Below, piece by piece: positions 9,347 through 20,168 of a stretch of DNA of 26,593 bases. Every line of letters begins with the position of its first letter. Within the stretch, counting starts at the first letter, position 1. The stretch is from Chara braunii. Lineage: Eukaryota; Streptophyta; Charophyceae; Charales; Characeae. The position numbers were made by a program, and so were the translations under genes. The stretch covers positions 1,257,897 to 1,284,489 of the forward strand of contig BFEA01000231.1 in assembly GCA_003427395.1 (NCBI GenBank), given 5' to 3'. A model generated the notes under the pieces. The model saw only the letters and a program-made list of their open reading frames with translations. It had not been told where the DNA came from and ran no database searches.

Positions 9347-10251
9347 AAAGGAATGGTTACCTCTCAATTCCCTGCCTCCAGAGCCTCGCCTAGGCTCCGA
9401 CAGAGCTCCCGCAATCGCTGGGGCAACCTCCCACGAAGGCCTTGGTGCGGATTACGGGTTGCAATCCCGCCTGCCGCCTTCCTCTCAGAACCAACAAACT
9501 AGACTTAGAGGAAGAAGGGCAAAAGTAAAATTTTTGAGCCTCTCAGATCCAAGGGTGGTGCGCTCATACTCGCAGGAGAGGGTCTTGTAATCTTCTTTCG
9601 CCTGAGGGCCCCGCAACGATGGCCAAGTGTAACAGCTTGGTCAAGACTGGAATCCAACTACTGAACCCACTCCCCGGGATGAGACTGCAATCACACCGCT
9701 TTAAGCAGCTACCATACTCCCGGCATCATCAGCAGTGGTAACGGCAACAAGGCTCAACCGCAGTAGCCTCCGCCAACAGACTTACACATAGCAACGGGCA
9801 ACATCCCCGCCCTCCCAGTAGTTAACCCACAGCCTGCACTCAGTTACCAACGACAGCAGCCGATTGGGCACAGGTCGAACAGCGGCGGCAACAGTCCGTG
9901 CGCAATGTACAGTAGTCGTGTGCGGCTCCTAGCAGCTGTCAACGCTCTCAGTAGGCCAGGTCACCCCCTTGCCAAGCACCAAACTTTCCAGTCCGCTGTC
10001 TGTACAACTCGGCCTACCCCCGGTCACAAGCCAGCAACACCGCCAAGCCACGGTCATCAGCAACATGACATTTGTGGGCCTAGCTAGGCCCAACCACTAG
10101 TGCAATTGCGTTCGCCAGTGGCGAGCAAAGCACCGCTTCTCAGGTAAGTCGTCAATCCCCTGCCCACTCACATCTCCCACCATCAGTCGGGCAAACAAGG
10201 TCTAGATGGACCGTCCGGCTTCTCTGTCATCGAAGGTAAGTCACTCTCCTC

Positions 10252-10270
10252 ACCCCCCCCCCCCCCCCCN

Positions 10271-10336
<66 letters not shown>
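10252..10336. repeat. Poly-C, one N, then (TA)n at the junction of copies A and B
   Basis: A run of C (10252-10269) is followed by a single N and about 65 bases of TA. Copy B begins immediately after, at 10337. Copy A is also preceded by a (TA)n tract (about 6970-6990). Confidence 0.95.
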
Positions 10337-10338
<2 letters not shown>

Positions 10339-12607
10339 AGGCTTATTTATATAGGACGATCACTTCTCACAGTCACAGTGGGACTCCTCTCAAACACATA
10401 TATATGTAATCGCAGGCAGTCACATGCAGAAGCCGAACCACAAAACATACCTGCAATCACATCAAAGATACAACAAAGGTCCACGCACTACATGGGGTCA
10501 ACTTCAACCATTCTCTATGCTCATACCCCTCGCTTTAACCACGCAAACCTCACTCTTGTGCAACTCCCCAAAATAAATACTCAACACTTTTGTTAAATGG
10601 TCATTCAATAAAGTTCGGGTAAAAACACAATGAAATAATTCAAACCACAGGGCTAAAGCCTTTAGGTTGAGTGGCAAGAGTGGATTGGAGTTGAATCGTA
10701 AACCAACGAATCGGCAACCGACCTGTTATCAGTGATAACAGAAAATGATCCTCGTAGGATCAAGCTGAAACTAGTCCAAGTCCTTAATCGAATGTCCAAG
10801 AAAGGCCTGTACCATAAGACAGGTCAATGCCCAAGCTAAATCATCAGCATATGGGGGATGAACCTCCATGCACATTCTCACTCAAAGTCACCTGCTAACT
10901 AAGTCTAAGCCTACCTCTAAGCCATTGCCCAAAACAAAGGTAAACTAATGGCAGAATTTTCCCTATTTAGGGTGGATCGCCAGAATCGCCACCTGTCGAA
11001 ATATAATCTAACTCCTTTAAATCAAGAAAATTTCGGCAGCGCTTCCCGTAGGAAAAGTGTCTTTTCGAAATTTGTATCAGCCTGAATATGAAAACAGAAA
11101 TAGTCTTTGACTTTCCAAGGTCCAATTTTGTCGAACTCCCTGAATTAGCAAAAATTTGGGCAGCACTCCCTTTAGAAAAGGAGACTTTCCAGATTTTTAC
11201 TAAGTTATGTATAAACTTTAGACAAGTTGAACTTTGACAAGTCAAAATTTGACTAACTCCTTGGATTTGCAGAAATTTCGGCAGCGCTTCCCGTAGAGAA
11301 AGTAGCTTACCAAAATTTATACAAAGCCAAGTATAACAAAAGATCCCAGAAAATGCGAGAATTGATCTAAGTAAAAATAAAGTTAGCTCAGAAAATACAG
11401 GAATTGACCTAACTCCTATCGCTCTAGCACGTGGCGAGCCACTAAAGCAACTACCTATCAAACTAAAACTCAGACCAAGTAGTAGCCTCACTCAGTCGCA
11501 TGCAGGGCCAAACCACAAAGGTAAGTACTCTCGCCATCCCAAGTCAAACTTTGCAAACAATAGTTCGTAGCCTTTCGATACTTTATTCCCTTATACCCAG
11601 CTTACATAGGGCATAAAGTCAAGCCGCCCACTCAGTCAAACATAGCAAGCCATACAAGTAGGGGTTATGTCAGGGTATATAAAGGGAAAGGAATGGTTAC
11701 CTATCAATTTCCTGCCTCCAGAGCCTCGCCTAGGCTCCGGCAAAGCTCCCGCAATCGGTGAGGCAACCTCCCACGAAGACCTTGGTGCGGATTACGGGTT
11801 GCAATCCCGCCTGCCGCCTTCCTCTCAGAACCAACAGACTAGACTTAGAGGAAGAAGGGCAAAAGTAGAAATTTTGAGTCTATCAGATCCAAGGGTGGTG
11901 CGCTCATACTCGCAGGAGAGGGCCTTGTAATCTTCTTTCGTCTGAGGGCCCCGCAATGATGGCCAAGTGTAACAGCTTGGTCAAGACTGGCATCCAACTG
12001 CTGAACCCACTCCCCGGGATGAGACTGCAATCACACCGCTTTAAGCAGCTACCATACTCCCAGCATCATCAACAGTGGTAACGACAACAAGGCTCAACCG
12101 CAGTAGCCTCCGCCAATAGACTTACACATAGCAACGGGCAACAGCCCCGCCCTCCCAGCAGTTAACCCACAACCTGCACTCAGTTACCAATGACAGCAGC
12201 CGATTGGGCACAGGTCGAACAGCGGCGGCAACAGTCTGTGCGCAATATACAGTAGTCGTGTGCGGCTCCTACCAGTTGTCAACGTTCTCAGTAGGCCAGG
12301 TCACCCCCTTGCCAAGCACCAAACTTTCCAGTCCGCTGTCTGTACAGCTCGGCCTACCCCCGGTCACAAGCCAGCAACACCGCCAAGCCGCGGTCATCAG
12401 CAACAGGACATTTGTGGGCCTAGCTAGGCCCAACCACTAATGCAATTGCGTTCGCCAGTGGTGAGCAAAACACCGCTTCTCAGGTAAGTCGTCAATCCCC
12501 TGCCCACTCACATTTCCCACCATCAGTCGGGCAAACAAGGTCTAGATGGACCGTCCGGCTTCTCTGTCATCGAAGGTAAGTCACTCTCCTCACCCCCCTC
12601 CCCCCCT
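10337..12607. repeat. Direct repeat, copy B (~2.27 kb, lacks the hairpin array)
   Basis: It matches copy A (6991-10269) end to end except for the missing hairpin array. At the junction (about 11620-11630) copy B reads AAGTCAAGCCGCCCACTCAG. It therefore keeps the first few bases of the first hairpin unit and then jumps to the sequence after the array. The three 122-bp units are present at 11030, 11154 and 11275 with the same spacing as in copy A. A minus-strand frame of 174 codons (10967-11491) runs through them, but its counterpart in copy A is disrupted and nothing suggests it is coding. Confidence 0.9.
11676..11686 (+). promoter_or_regulatory. TATA-like site in copy B
   Basis: Same TATATAAAGGG as at 9336-9346, in the same context. 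Confidence 0.3.
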
Positions 12608-15217
12608 TCTTACACGTGAGGCACCTGCTCGCGTGCATAGGCAGGCCCGCTCAGGGTTACAGAAGCGGAGTGGGAGAATGCTATTACCCCATTCACCAAG
12701 CATCTGCACAACTCGGAGTCGCCGCCCGTCCCCTCGCTACTTCTTTAGGGTGCGAATGCACCCGGCCACCCACATGGCCAGGTTCACTCGTGCCAGCCTC
12801 GGGTGTCTGAGACAGGCATCTCACAGTGGTCTCGCACCCACCCGCTCGCCCGCCTATCCGTACACTGCACGCGCCTTAGNTCGACTTCCGGTCCGCCTCT
12901 CCGCCGCCAGTTTCGTCGGTATGTGCTCCTCCCTCTCTCTCTCTCTCGTCGCCACCATCTCCCGCGCACTAGTTTTCTTCTAATCTCCTATTCTACTGAC
13001 TGTCTTCTCCAACAGACCTCATAACTGACTCCGCCCGGGGCCAAAACCCCCGGGGCATCTCTCTCCCCTCCCGAATCCGCCTCCAATAAGTTGTGTTCCC
13101 ACCTTTCTACCACGCCCGAGTCCTCCACCCGCCTCCTCCTTTTCGAATGTACCCGGCCGGTACGTCTATCCCGTTTCATTCGTCCCCTGCAACACTCCGC
13201 CCCTTCGTCGTGCAGTCGTTTGCTACCTCGTTCGTCGCTTCGGCCCATTCACGCCCACTCCCTGTGCCTTTCCTCCCATCGTCGAGCGCACTCGGATCGG
13301 ACCCCCGCCCGGATTCATTCGCCCGCCTATGCTCACCTCGTTCAGCTGCTCACTCAGCGCAACTCGCCTCTCTCCGCTCTCTTCCCCCCCCTTCACTCCG
13401 CAACCTTCCCCTACTCTACATCCCTTGCTACCATCTCCTACGCGCACCCGGTTGCCTTTCCGTCCGGGCTCGTCCGCTTCCCACGGCCTTGAGCTTCGAT
13501 CCCCCCGCTCGCTCAGTCCGCCCACCTCCTTCGTGCGCACCTCGTATCTTCTTCCCTTTCTTTCCTCTATCCTTGAACGCGCCTACCGCGAGCACCTGCC
13601 CAGGTGCATCCTGCCTCACCGCTACCTTCCCTCTGCATCGTGCGGCCGTTCCCCTACCCATTTGTCAACTCACTCCTCTCTCCGCTTGCACCGAGCGCCA
13701 CGTACAGTCCGGGTTCAGCCCTTACTNCACCNCTTACCACNCCGGCACTCCGCTGTGTTGTGATCAACAGCAATCCGCAGACCGCGGCCCCTAGACAGCG
13801 CGGTATTCGATCGTTTCGACCGCAAGGCAAAACGAGCTAATGACAAAAATTCCTTAACTTATACCNGCCTCTTTTGCGCAGGAGCCGCGTTACTCCTCTC
13901 TGCATCGTTCCAATTTTAACGGATGTCNCGAAGGACTTCGGCCAAGCAAGCGCCNCTCGGCACTATCGAACCCAAACAACCGTCTCACCCNTTTTTGNGC
14001 GCGCCCGGTCCGATTCTCGTTCGGGTTCATTCCCGAAGTCCCCCCCTTTTTTCTTTCTTTCCTAGGGACCGACCGGCCCCGCGCGGGCCAACATTTTCCA
14101 GCCAAATNTGGGCTNATACCCTTACACCCTGCCGCCATGCCTACCGAGCCAGGCTCTTGGGGCCCTGTACTCGTCACAGTCTCGCGTCCCAAGTCGAAGC
14201 GGGACGTGAATAGATAATAAAAACACATTAAAAAATAGGATAGGTAAACTAGAATATGGGGGGGCGGCTATTGGCACCTCGCCAGTCCTGTGAGTCGGCC
14301 CCGGCGTCGCGCATACCAATAAAATTGAGGGGGATAGCCCCGTCGGGCCCTCAACCCCTTAGTTTCTTCGGTCTCGCTCCGCTGCTCTTGCGCCGCCACC
14401 CGCTGGCCTCGATCCCCAAACCTTCATAGCGATAGTCCAATACCGTAACCTATAGGGCTAAGCCCAAGCTTGGGACAACTAGGCGCGGATTCCAATATGA
14501 AGTGGTGTCGCGCCGTGCCCCGGCCTGGGAGCCGCAGCCCAGGCCTTCCTTGCCTACCGCTGCCGGCATGCCAACATCAGGCACCCTCGCCAACCTGCTT
14601 AGGCCTCGCCGTGGCCGCCCCGTGTGCCCACCGACGCGCCAGTCCTACCGCCGATCGCGCATACCAACCAAAAACGAACCTTCGTCCCCTACAAAACCGT
14701 AGCACGGTCCAGGTCGGTCGAGTAGACCAGCCGCTCACTCAATCAGAAAGATCACACGCGCGCCTTACGCTGCGTGCCCACATACCCCCTAACTTAGTCG
14801 GGACGGGTCCCGGACGAGGTCGTGCCTCGCACGACTTATTTCAACCAAACCCATTTTCCTGTCATTTGCAAAAACCAGGGTGGATACCCTTGTAACGGTA
14901 TTCGCGTCGACAGCCTACCGGACCATATTAAGCGACGTCCCCGTCGCTACGCCAAATCAAAAAGCTACAAACTCATTCACACTCCAAATGCTGACGAGAG
15001 CGGAACCAATTCCGATAAACCGACAGACTCAGGGTTGAGGCCTCCAACACTCCATGCCGACATAACTATATGCTGCCAGGGTTTCAGCCTGGGTTTCCGT
15101 TGTCCTGACACTAGTACGCAGGTGTATTACGCATCAATACTACAGTATAAGTTCCAAAGGCCACCTCAAACCGTCCTTTCCCCTTTCGTCCTAAACAAAC
15201 GCCGACTTTTCGTTGGG
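12608..15217. other. Pyrimidine-rich stretch without a convincing gene
   Basis: About 2.6 kb, strongly biased to C and T on the plus strand, especially 12900-13700. Open frames here (for example 13093-13794, rich in Ser, Pro, Arg and Leu) are long only because the bias removes stop codons. Ambiguous bases occur at 12880, 13727, 13732, 13741, 13866 and around 13928-14115. A strong plus-strand 3' splice-like site (CTGAC branch-like motif, pyrimidines, CAACAG) ends at 13016, downstream of the GGTAAGT at 12575. It may be an untranslated leader or a transcribed spacer of an unknown repeat. Confidence 0.5.
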
Positions 15218-16145
15218 TGTCCCGGTTAGACTCTCTCTTACAAGCAGAGTCATACGGGGACGCAGGCATTAGACGAAACCTCAGAAGGCACTCTCGCCTT
15301 CCCCGCGAAAATCCTCACAATCAAACATATATATGTATACGTAGATCTCCTCTCAGCCCTTTCTACAGTCTAGTACATAAATACTAGGTCTCGATCATGG
15401 CCCACCATAGTCTGGTTGATCGAGCCAGATCTACAGCCTACCGCATTGTTATCTTAGCGGCAGTCTCTTTGTTGGTTACGCAACGATAGGTTTTCTCCTG
15501 ATAGGCATTCAATCAAGGCATCCAAACGACTCGACTCGTATCCCCCGCCATTCCACCAGAGTGATTTCCTTGGGGCGTGCATAATCTCTTAAACTCTTAC
15601 TCTGCTGGTAGACGTGGGCCCGCAGCCAGGTTGTGCTGGCTTGCAGCCATCCAATAGGGGTTGCGTCCTAGGGGTGCTAGCCTTTACCGTCTAGCTTGGT
15701 ATTCCACAATATGCCTTAGGATTAGCACAGGTGTCTAGATGGTGCGTCGCAAAACAGATCACAGACCCACAGCGGGACTACGCACGGGTCTGTCTCACTT
15801 TAAAGGCGTTCACCAGCTCCCTATGGAATACATAGGAAGCGTGGCCTCCTTTTCACAATCACAAACAGATTCACCTCTAGGCTCACACCAGGCCTTGGCC
15901 TACTAGACTTGATCAGAGGCAGCAGACCACATATCCCATGACATTTTTATGCACTGACTTGCGACCTTCTCGGTTTCACCAATGGTTCTAACTTGTAACC
16001 CTGGTTCCTCTCGTCGGACTTTATCACTCAAACATTGCTTACCAGGTCATTAAATCCATTACCCACTTCTCACATGAAGGAGGTTTCTCTTAATGGGTCT
16101 CCCAGTCATCCCTTTCTTCTCATAGGATGGACTATCACGCGACCT

Positions 16146-16159
16146 CGGTTATATAACCG
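16146..16159. promoter_or_regulatory. Perfect 14-bp palindrome containing TATATA
   Basis: CGGTTATATAACCG is self-complementary and is the best TATA-like site on the minus strand of the presumed LTR region. Its promoter role is only inferred. Confidence 0.3.
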
Positions 16160-16411
16160 TCAGCAACCAGCATTCCCACCCTCCGTAATCTGAAGGGGGT
16201 CTCCACCATAGAGCAACTCACTGAGGGCCTACTTAGGGGTCCTCTTTGTCAACTCATACGCAAAACAACTCAAACTGGGGGACCAACTTATGGGTCGCCT
16301 TCACAACTTAGCCATAAACATTCAGCATGGTAACCATTTGAGTCTTATAGGCACGCAAGACCCCTTAGGGTCCTCACACATCTGTCACCAAACAGCCGCG
16401 CTGCCTCCCCT

Positions 16412-16457
16412 TATACTCGGTCATTTCACCCGCCCATGGGCAGGTCGTACGAGTATA
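16412..16457. repeat. Inverted repeat TATACTCG/CGAGTATA with an inner palindrome
   Basis: Eight-base arms (16412-16419 and 16450-16457) enclose 30 bases that include the palindrome GCCCATGGGC (16432-16441). The TATACTCGG motif recurs at about 16616. Confidence 0.6.
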
Positions 16458-16683
16458 CCGAAGAGTAGACGGCAATCACAATCACACAATACACATACAC
16501 GAGATGTATCCTACACATCTCTCACACAAAGCCCTCATTCATTGGGATAAAGCCACACGTGTGAGAGTGACCGTGATCGTCACAAGAGTAAATCCCACAG
16601 AGGGTGGAGTCAAAATATACTCGGGAGCAGAATATCTACCTCAAGTCTCAATACAACACTCAACTCAAGCTCTCACGCACACA

Positions 16684-16706
16684 ATTCCTAGGATATACCT
16701 AGGAAT
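16684..16706. repeat. Perfect inverted repeat, 9-bp arms, 5-base spacer
   Basis: ATTCCTAGG and CCTAGGAAT flank ATATA. Confidence 0.75.
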
Positions 16707-17090
16707 AGGATGCCCGCTCCAGTGAACAACTCAACACTTTGTTCCTTATACACTCTACAGGGTGGACTCACACCCCAAGTGTTATGGCTCTCAGGATCCA
16801 ATCAGAAATGTAAAGAAGGTTTCCAAACCTCCAAACCTAATGTACAAATCACACAGTCACAGGTATCTCACAACTGAATCTCACCCGCCGAACTGTATCA
16901 CACACACAAACCCCAATGACCGACTGAGCCTTGCCACCTATGTATGTACAACTAGACAGGACTCCCACGACGAACTCAGACGTGCACACCCCTTAGGACC
17001 CACTCAACCGACTCAGAGTACGTACATCCCTAACCCGACCTCTGGGTACAGAGGAACTCTAGTCCTACTGTCATATAGACAGGCCAGCCC

Positions 17091-19979
17091 CTACTCACTC
17101 ATGGTCTCCTGGTTCTGCCTATACAATTGTGACCTACCCCCATCTGGAGCTCGCTCTACCACTCGCCCCTGTCTGTCGTACATCCTCCCAGCACTCTCTG
17201 TCACTCTCCCAGCCGCCTTGTCCTTAAGGAACTTCGGGCATTCAAGAGCCCTATGTACGCCGTCCTTGCAGAAGAAACACTGATCGTCTGATCTCTCTCG
17301 ACACCTCCTCTTCTTCTTCTGGGACCCAGGCAACGGCGGCGTCTCGCTAGTTTCCCTGCTCATCTCGTGGCTCTGGGGCATACTCCATGACTCTGCCGGT
17401 CCTGCCTCCATCATCTGGGTACTCGACCCTGCTAGCATCTCATCTCCCTCGGGTCGGTACGCTGGAGTGTCCAATCTCAGTGGCCTACCCTCGCAGACTC
17501 CTTCCATCGCAGTCGCCCCCTCGTCCCTATGCAGGTCAGAAGGTTGGGGAGTCACGGCAGTCGCTGGCTCGCTCATAACTTCCTGCTGCTACTCTGAGAT
17601 GTGCTCTCCTGAGTCATCTCCAGTAGACCAAGAGCCTAACTGCGTCCTCAGCTCCCCTATCTCTGGCACGCGCTCCGGGGTCTCCTGCCTCTGAGGCCCT
17701 CCTGACGGCATGTCCAGCTCCATAGCTGCCACCAACTCGTCCAGTCGAGACGCCTCTCCCCCCATTACCTCCGGCTCAGTGGATGCTGCTGCTCCCGTAA
17801 GGGCACCCTCCTGCACCTCCAAAACGATCGTAGGGGACTCCTCTGTGGGCCCCCCCTCCGCCACTGGAGGTTGGGGTCTCTGCGTCGGCTCGTCCCCAGG
17901 ACCCTCAATCGTCATAGGGGTGGCCTGTCGCGAGGCCAACTCTGTGGGAGTTCTGAAGCTGAACCTCCTCTCCTCGGCCTCCCGCTTTGCTGCCACCTCT
18001 GTCGGATCCAGGAACACCTTCCCCATTCCCTCTTGCTGTAGCGTCTCTGTCGTCCCTTCCTGGCCAAAGAGCCCCTGTACCTCCTTCCCCTGGATACCAT
18101 ACCGGCTCTGCTCCGTCCAGTCGACCACCTTAGTGGCCGAGAGCCTCTCTACCATTGTCGCCATGTCCTGGAGCCTCTTCTCCCACTCCGCCTCCTTGAC
18201 TTCCATGCGGGACCTCCACGCTTGGTTCTCTGCCCTCTCTTCCGCCAATTGGGTGGACAACTGTCCCACTTCTAAACTCGAGGCCGCCAACTCATCGCTA
18301 AGCATGGAGTACCGCTGGAAGGACGGGATCGCCACCTCACCTATCCTCCTGTCTGCACGCTCAATCTCCATCCTGGCGGCTGAAAATCCCAAGTCCTTTG
18401 TTTCTCGTGCCTCGTCCACCCTTGCACTCTCCTGTCCTACCTCTTGCGACCTCAGGCGAGCAGCATCCCTCTCACTCTCATAGCTGGCCCAAACCTCGCT
18501 AATCCTCTGCTCGCTCGTCGGAGGGTCAATTGGCGGCTTTGGCGCTTCTCCTGCGGCCTCCATCCTAAGCTTTTCCTGGTATAGCTCTTCGAGGCGTACC
18601 TGCACCCTCGCGCGCTTCTCTTCTTTCGTCTCCTCCGGTGGCTTTCCTGTCCTCGCCTCGTGACCCTCTCGCAGTGGATCTCTCTCACTAGTCCCCTCCT
18701 CTGCGGGTGGAGGCTCTGGCGGAGGCTCCCCGGATGTCAGCACCTCCACATCCATGCGTGCACCTGTAGACTCAGTTAGTTGTGGCGCCACAGTAGTAGG
18801 TGTCCTCGCCCTCTCGCCCCCCTCTGGCTCCGCCTGTGTCGGGGATGGCGTAGTAGCTTTCGGTGGGGGCCCCAACATCTCCTTGTTGTCCGGCTCAGGA
18901 ATTCCTTCAGGCCAATACTGCCACGCCTGTTCTGGAATCGGGGTAGGAGGAAGGGTATCATCCCCAACAGTGATAACCCCCTCAGTCTGCGGCTCCTCGG
19001 GTTCGCGAGACCCCGCCTCAGGCCCCGGCTCAGGTGGCTCCTCCTCTGGCTCATCCTCTATTGGCTCATACCGTGCCGGTCCGCTCTGGTCCGCTCCCAG
19101 CTGCGACGCCCCCCACTGGGACGCATCGAGATGAGCCTCCAACCTGTCGAGCGGCGTCCTCAATGACACCGCCTCCCCCCCCTCTGGAAATGCCGGCGAC
19201 GGGCCCCGTAGATCACTGTCCGTGATTCGGCGAAACTCCACCTGCTCGAGTCCATAGGTAGGGGGTAGCTCCGCCGCCTGAGCTGGCCCCGCGGCCTGAA
19301 CTGGCTCCACCGCCTGGGTGGCCTCTGCTGGCCCCTCTCGCTGTGCCAAGGCCTTTCGGCCCCCTCTGGTCGTAGTGGTCCCTCTTGCCTCTGGACCCCG
19401 TGGCCTCTTACTCCTTTGTCGTCTCTTCACCCTGGGCTCTGGTCTCTCGGGCTCAAGTCGTCGAAATGCATGTCTCAACTGGGTCTGGCAGTCCTCCCAG
19501 TCGCGTGCTCTGTCCCGGATCTGCCTCGCCAACGACCTCTCCGCCCTCCGTGTCCAGAGGGGCAGCATCTGCATCCACTCCTCCTGCCCAGTCCCCTGGT
19601 CGCGCATATACTGCTCATAGGCCGGGATGAACTCCTCCTCATTGCCTTCCTCCAATCGAATAGGCAATCCGTCCGGTCCCATTGGCGAAGCCCTCAGCAT
19701 CTGCATCCTCGCCTCCACATCCTGCTAGGTCAAAGCCTCCTCCCGGATGTGCGCCATAGGCTCCTCAAAATGCCCAATTCCCCTTAGGTGCCGTATCCTC
19801 TCCAAGGCAGACCAGCCCTCCCATGTCGCATGTGCCTGGTAGGAGTCCAGAAAAAGCTCTATGTTACCGTCGTCGAAGATAGGCGTGGACTCCCTCCCAA
19901 CCGGTCTGCGCGAGTCATCCCCTCCTGATGCTCCCTGAGGCCTCTGTCGTGGCCGCGCGCCCCTCCCGCCCCTCTGCAT
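17091..19979 (-). pseudogene. ORF3: second Gag-like protein in the env position, CCHC zinc knuckle
   Basis: From the ATG at 19979 one frame runs about 963 codons to a stop at 17091-17093, broken only by two TAG codons (19725-19727 and 17589-17591). The first part (FDDGNIELFLDSYQAHA, ERIRHLRGIGHFEEP) and the part after the first TAG (LARQIRDRARDWEDCQ, LRHAFRRLEPERPEP) resemble a Gag capsid region. Next come a basic patch (VKRRQRSKRPRGPEARG), a long Pro/Glu-rich disordered stretch and a coiled-coil-like section (around LSTQLAEERAENQAWRSRM). Near the C-terminus, CFFCKDGVHRALEC (17279-17238) is a textbook CX2CX4HX4C nucleic-acid-binding knuckle after a KKKRR basic run. The start is 189 bases after the integrase stop. 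Its function is unknown; an RNA-binding structural protein is the natural guess. Confidence 0.75.
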
Positions 19980-20001
19980 GGCTGTCTTCGAAAAGTCAGA
20001 C

Positions 20002-20028
20002 CTGCACAACAGGCGAGAGAAAGCAAGC
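20002..20028 (-). promoter_or_regulatory. Strong 3' splice-site-like sequence just upstream of ORF3
   Basis: The minus strand reads a pyrimidine tract CTTGCTTTCTCTCGCCTGTT followed by GTGCAG and then GTCTGAC. The exon would begin at 20001, 22 bases before the ORF3 ATG (19979). This is the position expected for a subgenomic spliced mRNA expressing ORF3, as described for env-like genes of some plant retroelements. Confidence 0.5.
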
Positions 20029-20168
20029 AGGTACACAACAAAGTTAGCCCTCGGCTCATCAAGTTTTTATGACAACACACATGCCTTTTCCTACTCTCTC
20101 CCCTGTCCTGACCATAACATGCGATACCTCAAGGACCAGTCTACTCTGAGGAGGGTAGAATTATTTAC

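Larger units (their letters stand above)
6991..10269. repeat. Direct repeat, copy A (~3.28 kb, contains the hairpin array)
   Basis: This segment is repeated as copy B at 10337-12607. The offset is constant at 3345-3346 bases for 6991-8278, and then exactly 2340 bases for 9289-10260. The copies are nearly identical by eye, with scattered single-base changes. The change in offset marks about 1010 bases (8279-9288) present only in copy A. Both copies end in the same pyrimidine-rich motif (CTCTCCTCACCCCCC). I see no target-site duplication or TG/CA ends, so I call it a tandem duplication rather than an LTR pair. No protein-coding gene is convincing in it. Confidence 0.9.
15218..17081 (-). mobile_element. 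Candidate 3' LTR of the minus-strand Ty3/gypsy-like element (ends uncertain)
   Basis: The 3' LTR must lie to the left of ORF3, whose stop is at 17091. A TGTC...GACA pair bounds 15218-17081 and would place the LTR start directly after a G-rich run (AGTAGGGG) on the minus strand. The interior has no coding potential. It contains palindromes, including a TATA-bearing CGGTTATATAACCG (16146-16159) and ATTCCTAGG/CCTAGGAAT (16684-16706). The partner 5' LTR is outside the window, so the termini are a guess. The polypurine tract is poor, which counts against these exact ends. Confidence 0.25.

Noticed and set aside
9449-9480. T-arm-like CGGG-TTGCAAT-CCCG resembling a tRNA or tRNA-derived SINE
   Set aside because: The loop lacks the TTC of a T-loop and no matching acceptor, D or anticodon arms are found upstream.
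7032-10596. 72-codon frame present in both repeat copies (7032-7250 and 10378-10596)
   Set aside because: Equal length reflects the duplication only. Most differences between the copies change amino acids (about 8 of 11), so there is no sign of protein constraint.
6991-12607. Copies A and B as the two LTRs of one element
   Set aside because: They abut with only microsatellite between them, no TG/CA ends or target duplications are seen, and no internal region exists.
13093-13794. 233-codon Ser/Pro/Arg-rich plus-strand frame
   Set aside because: The pyrimidine bias removes stop codons; overlapping frames are equally open and no domain is visible.
14470-14895. 141-codon plus-strand frame
   Set aside because: Low complexity, Pro/Ala/Arg-rich, no motif and no conserved context.
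15405-15425. CTGGTTGATC resembling the 5' end of 18S rRNA
   Set aside because: The following bases do not match the conserved 18S continuation; it is part of a small local inverted repeat (TCTGG...CCAGA).
17710-19134. Long plus-strand open frames opposite ORF3 (for example 17710-18483)
   Set aside because: They are antisense shadows of a coherent minus-strand Gag-like protein, rich in Ser/Pro/Leu with no motifs.
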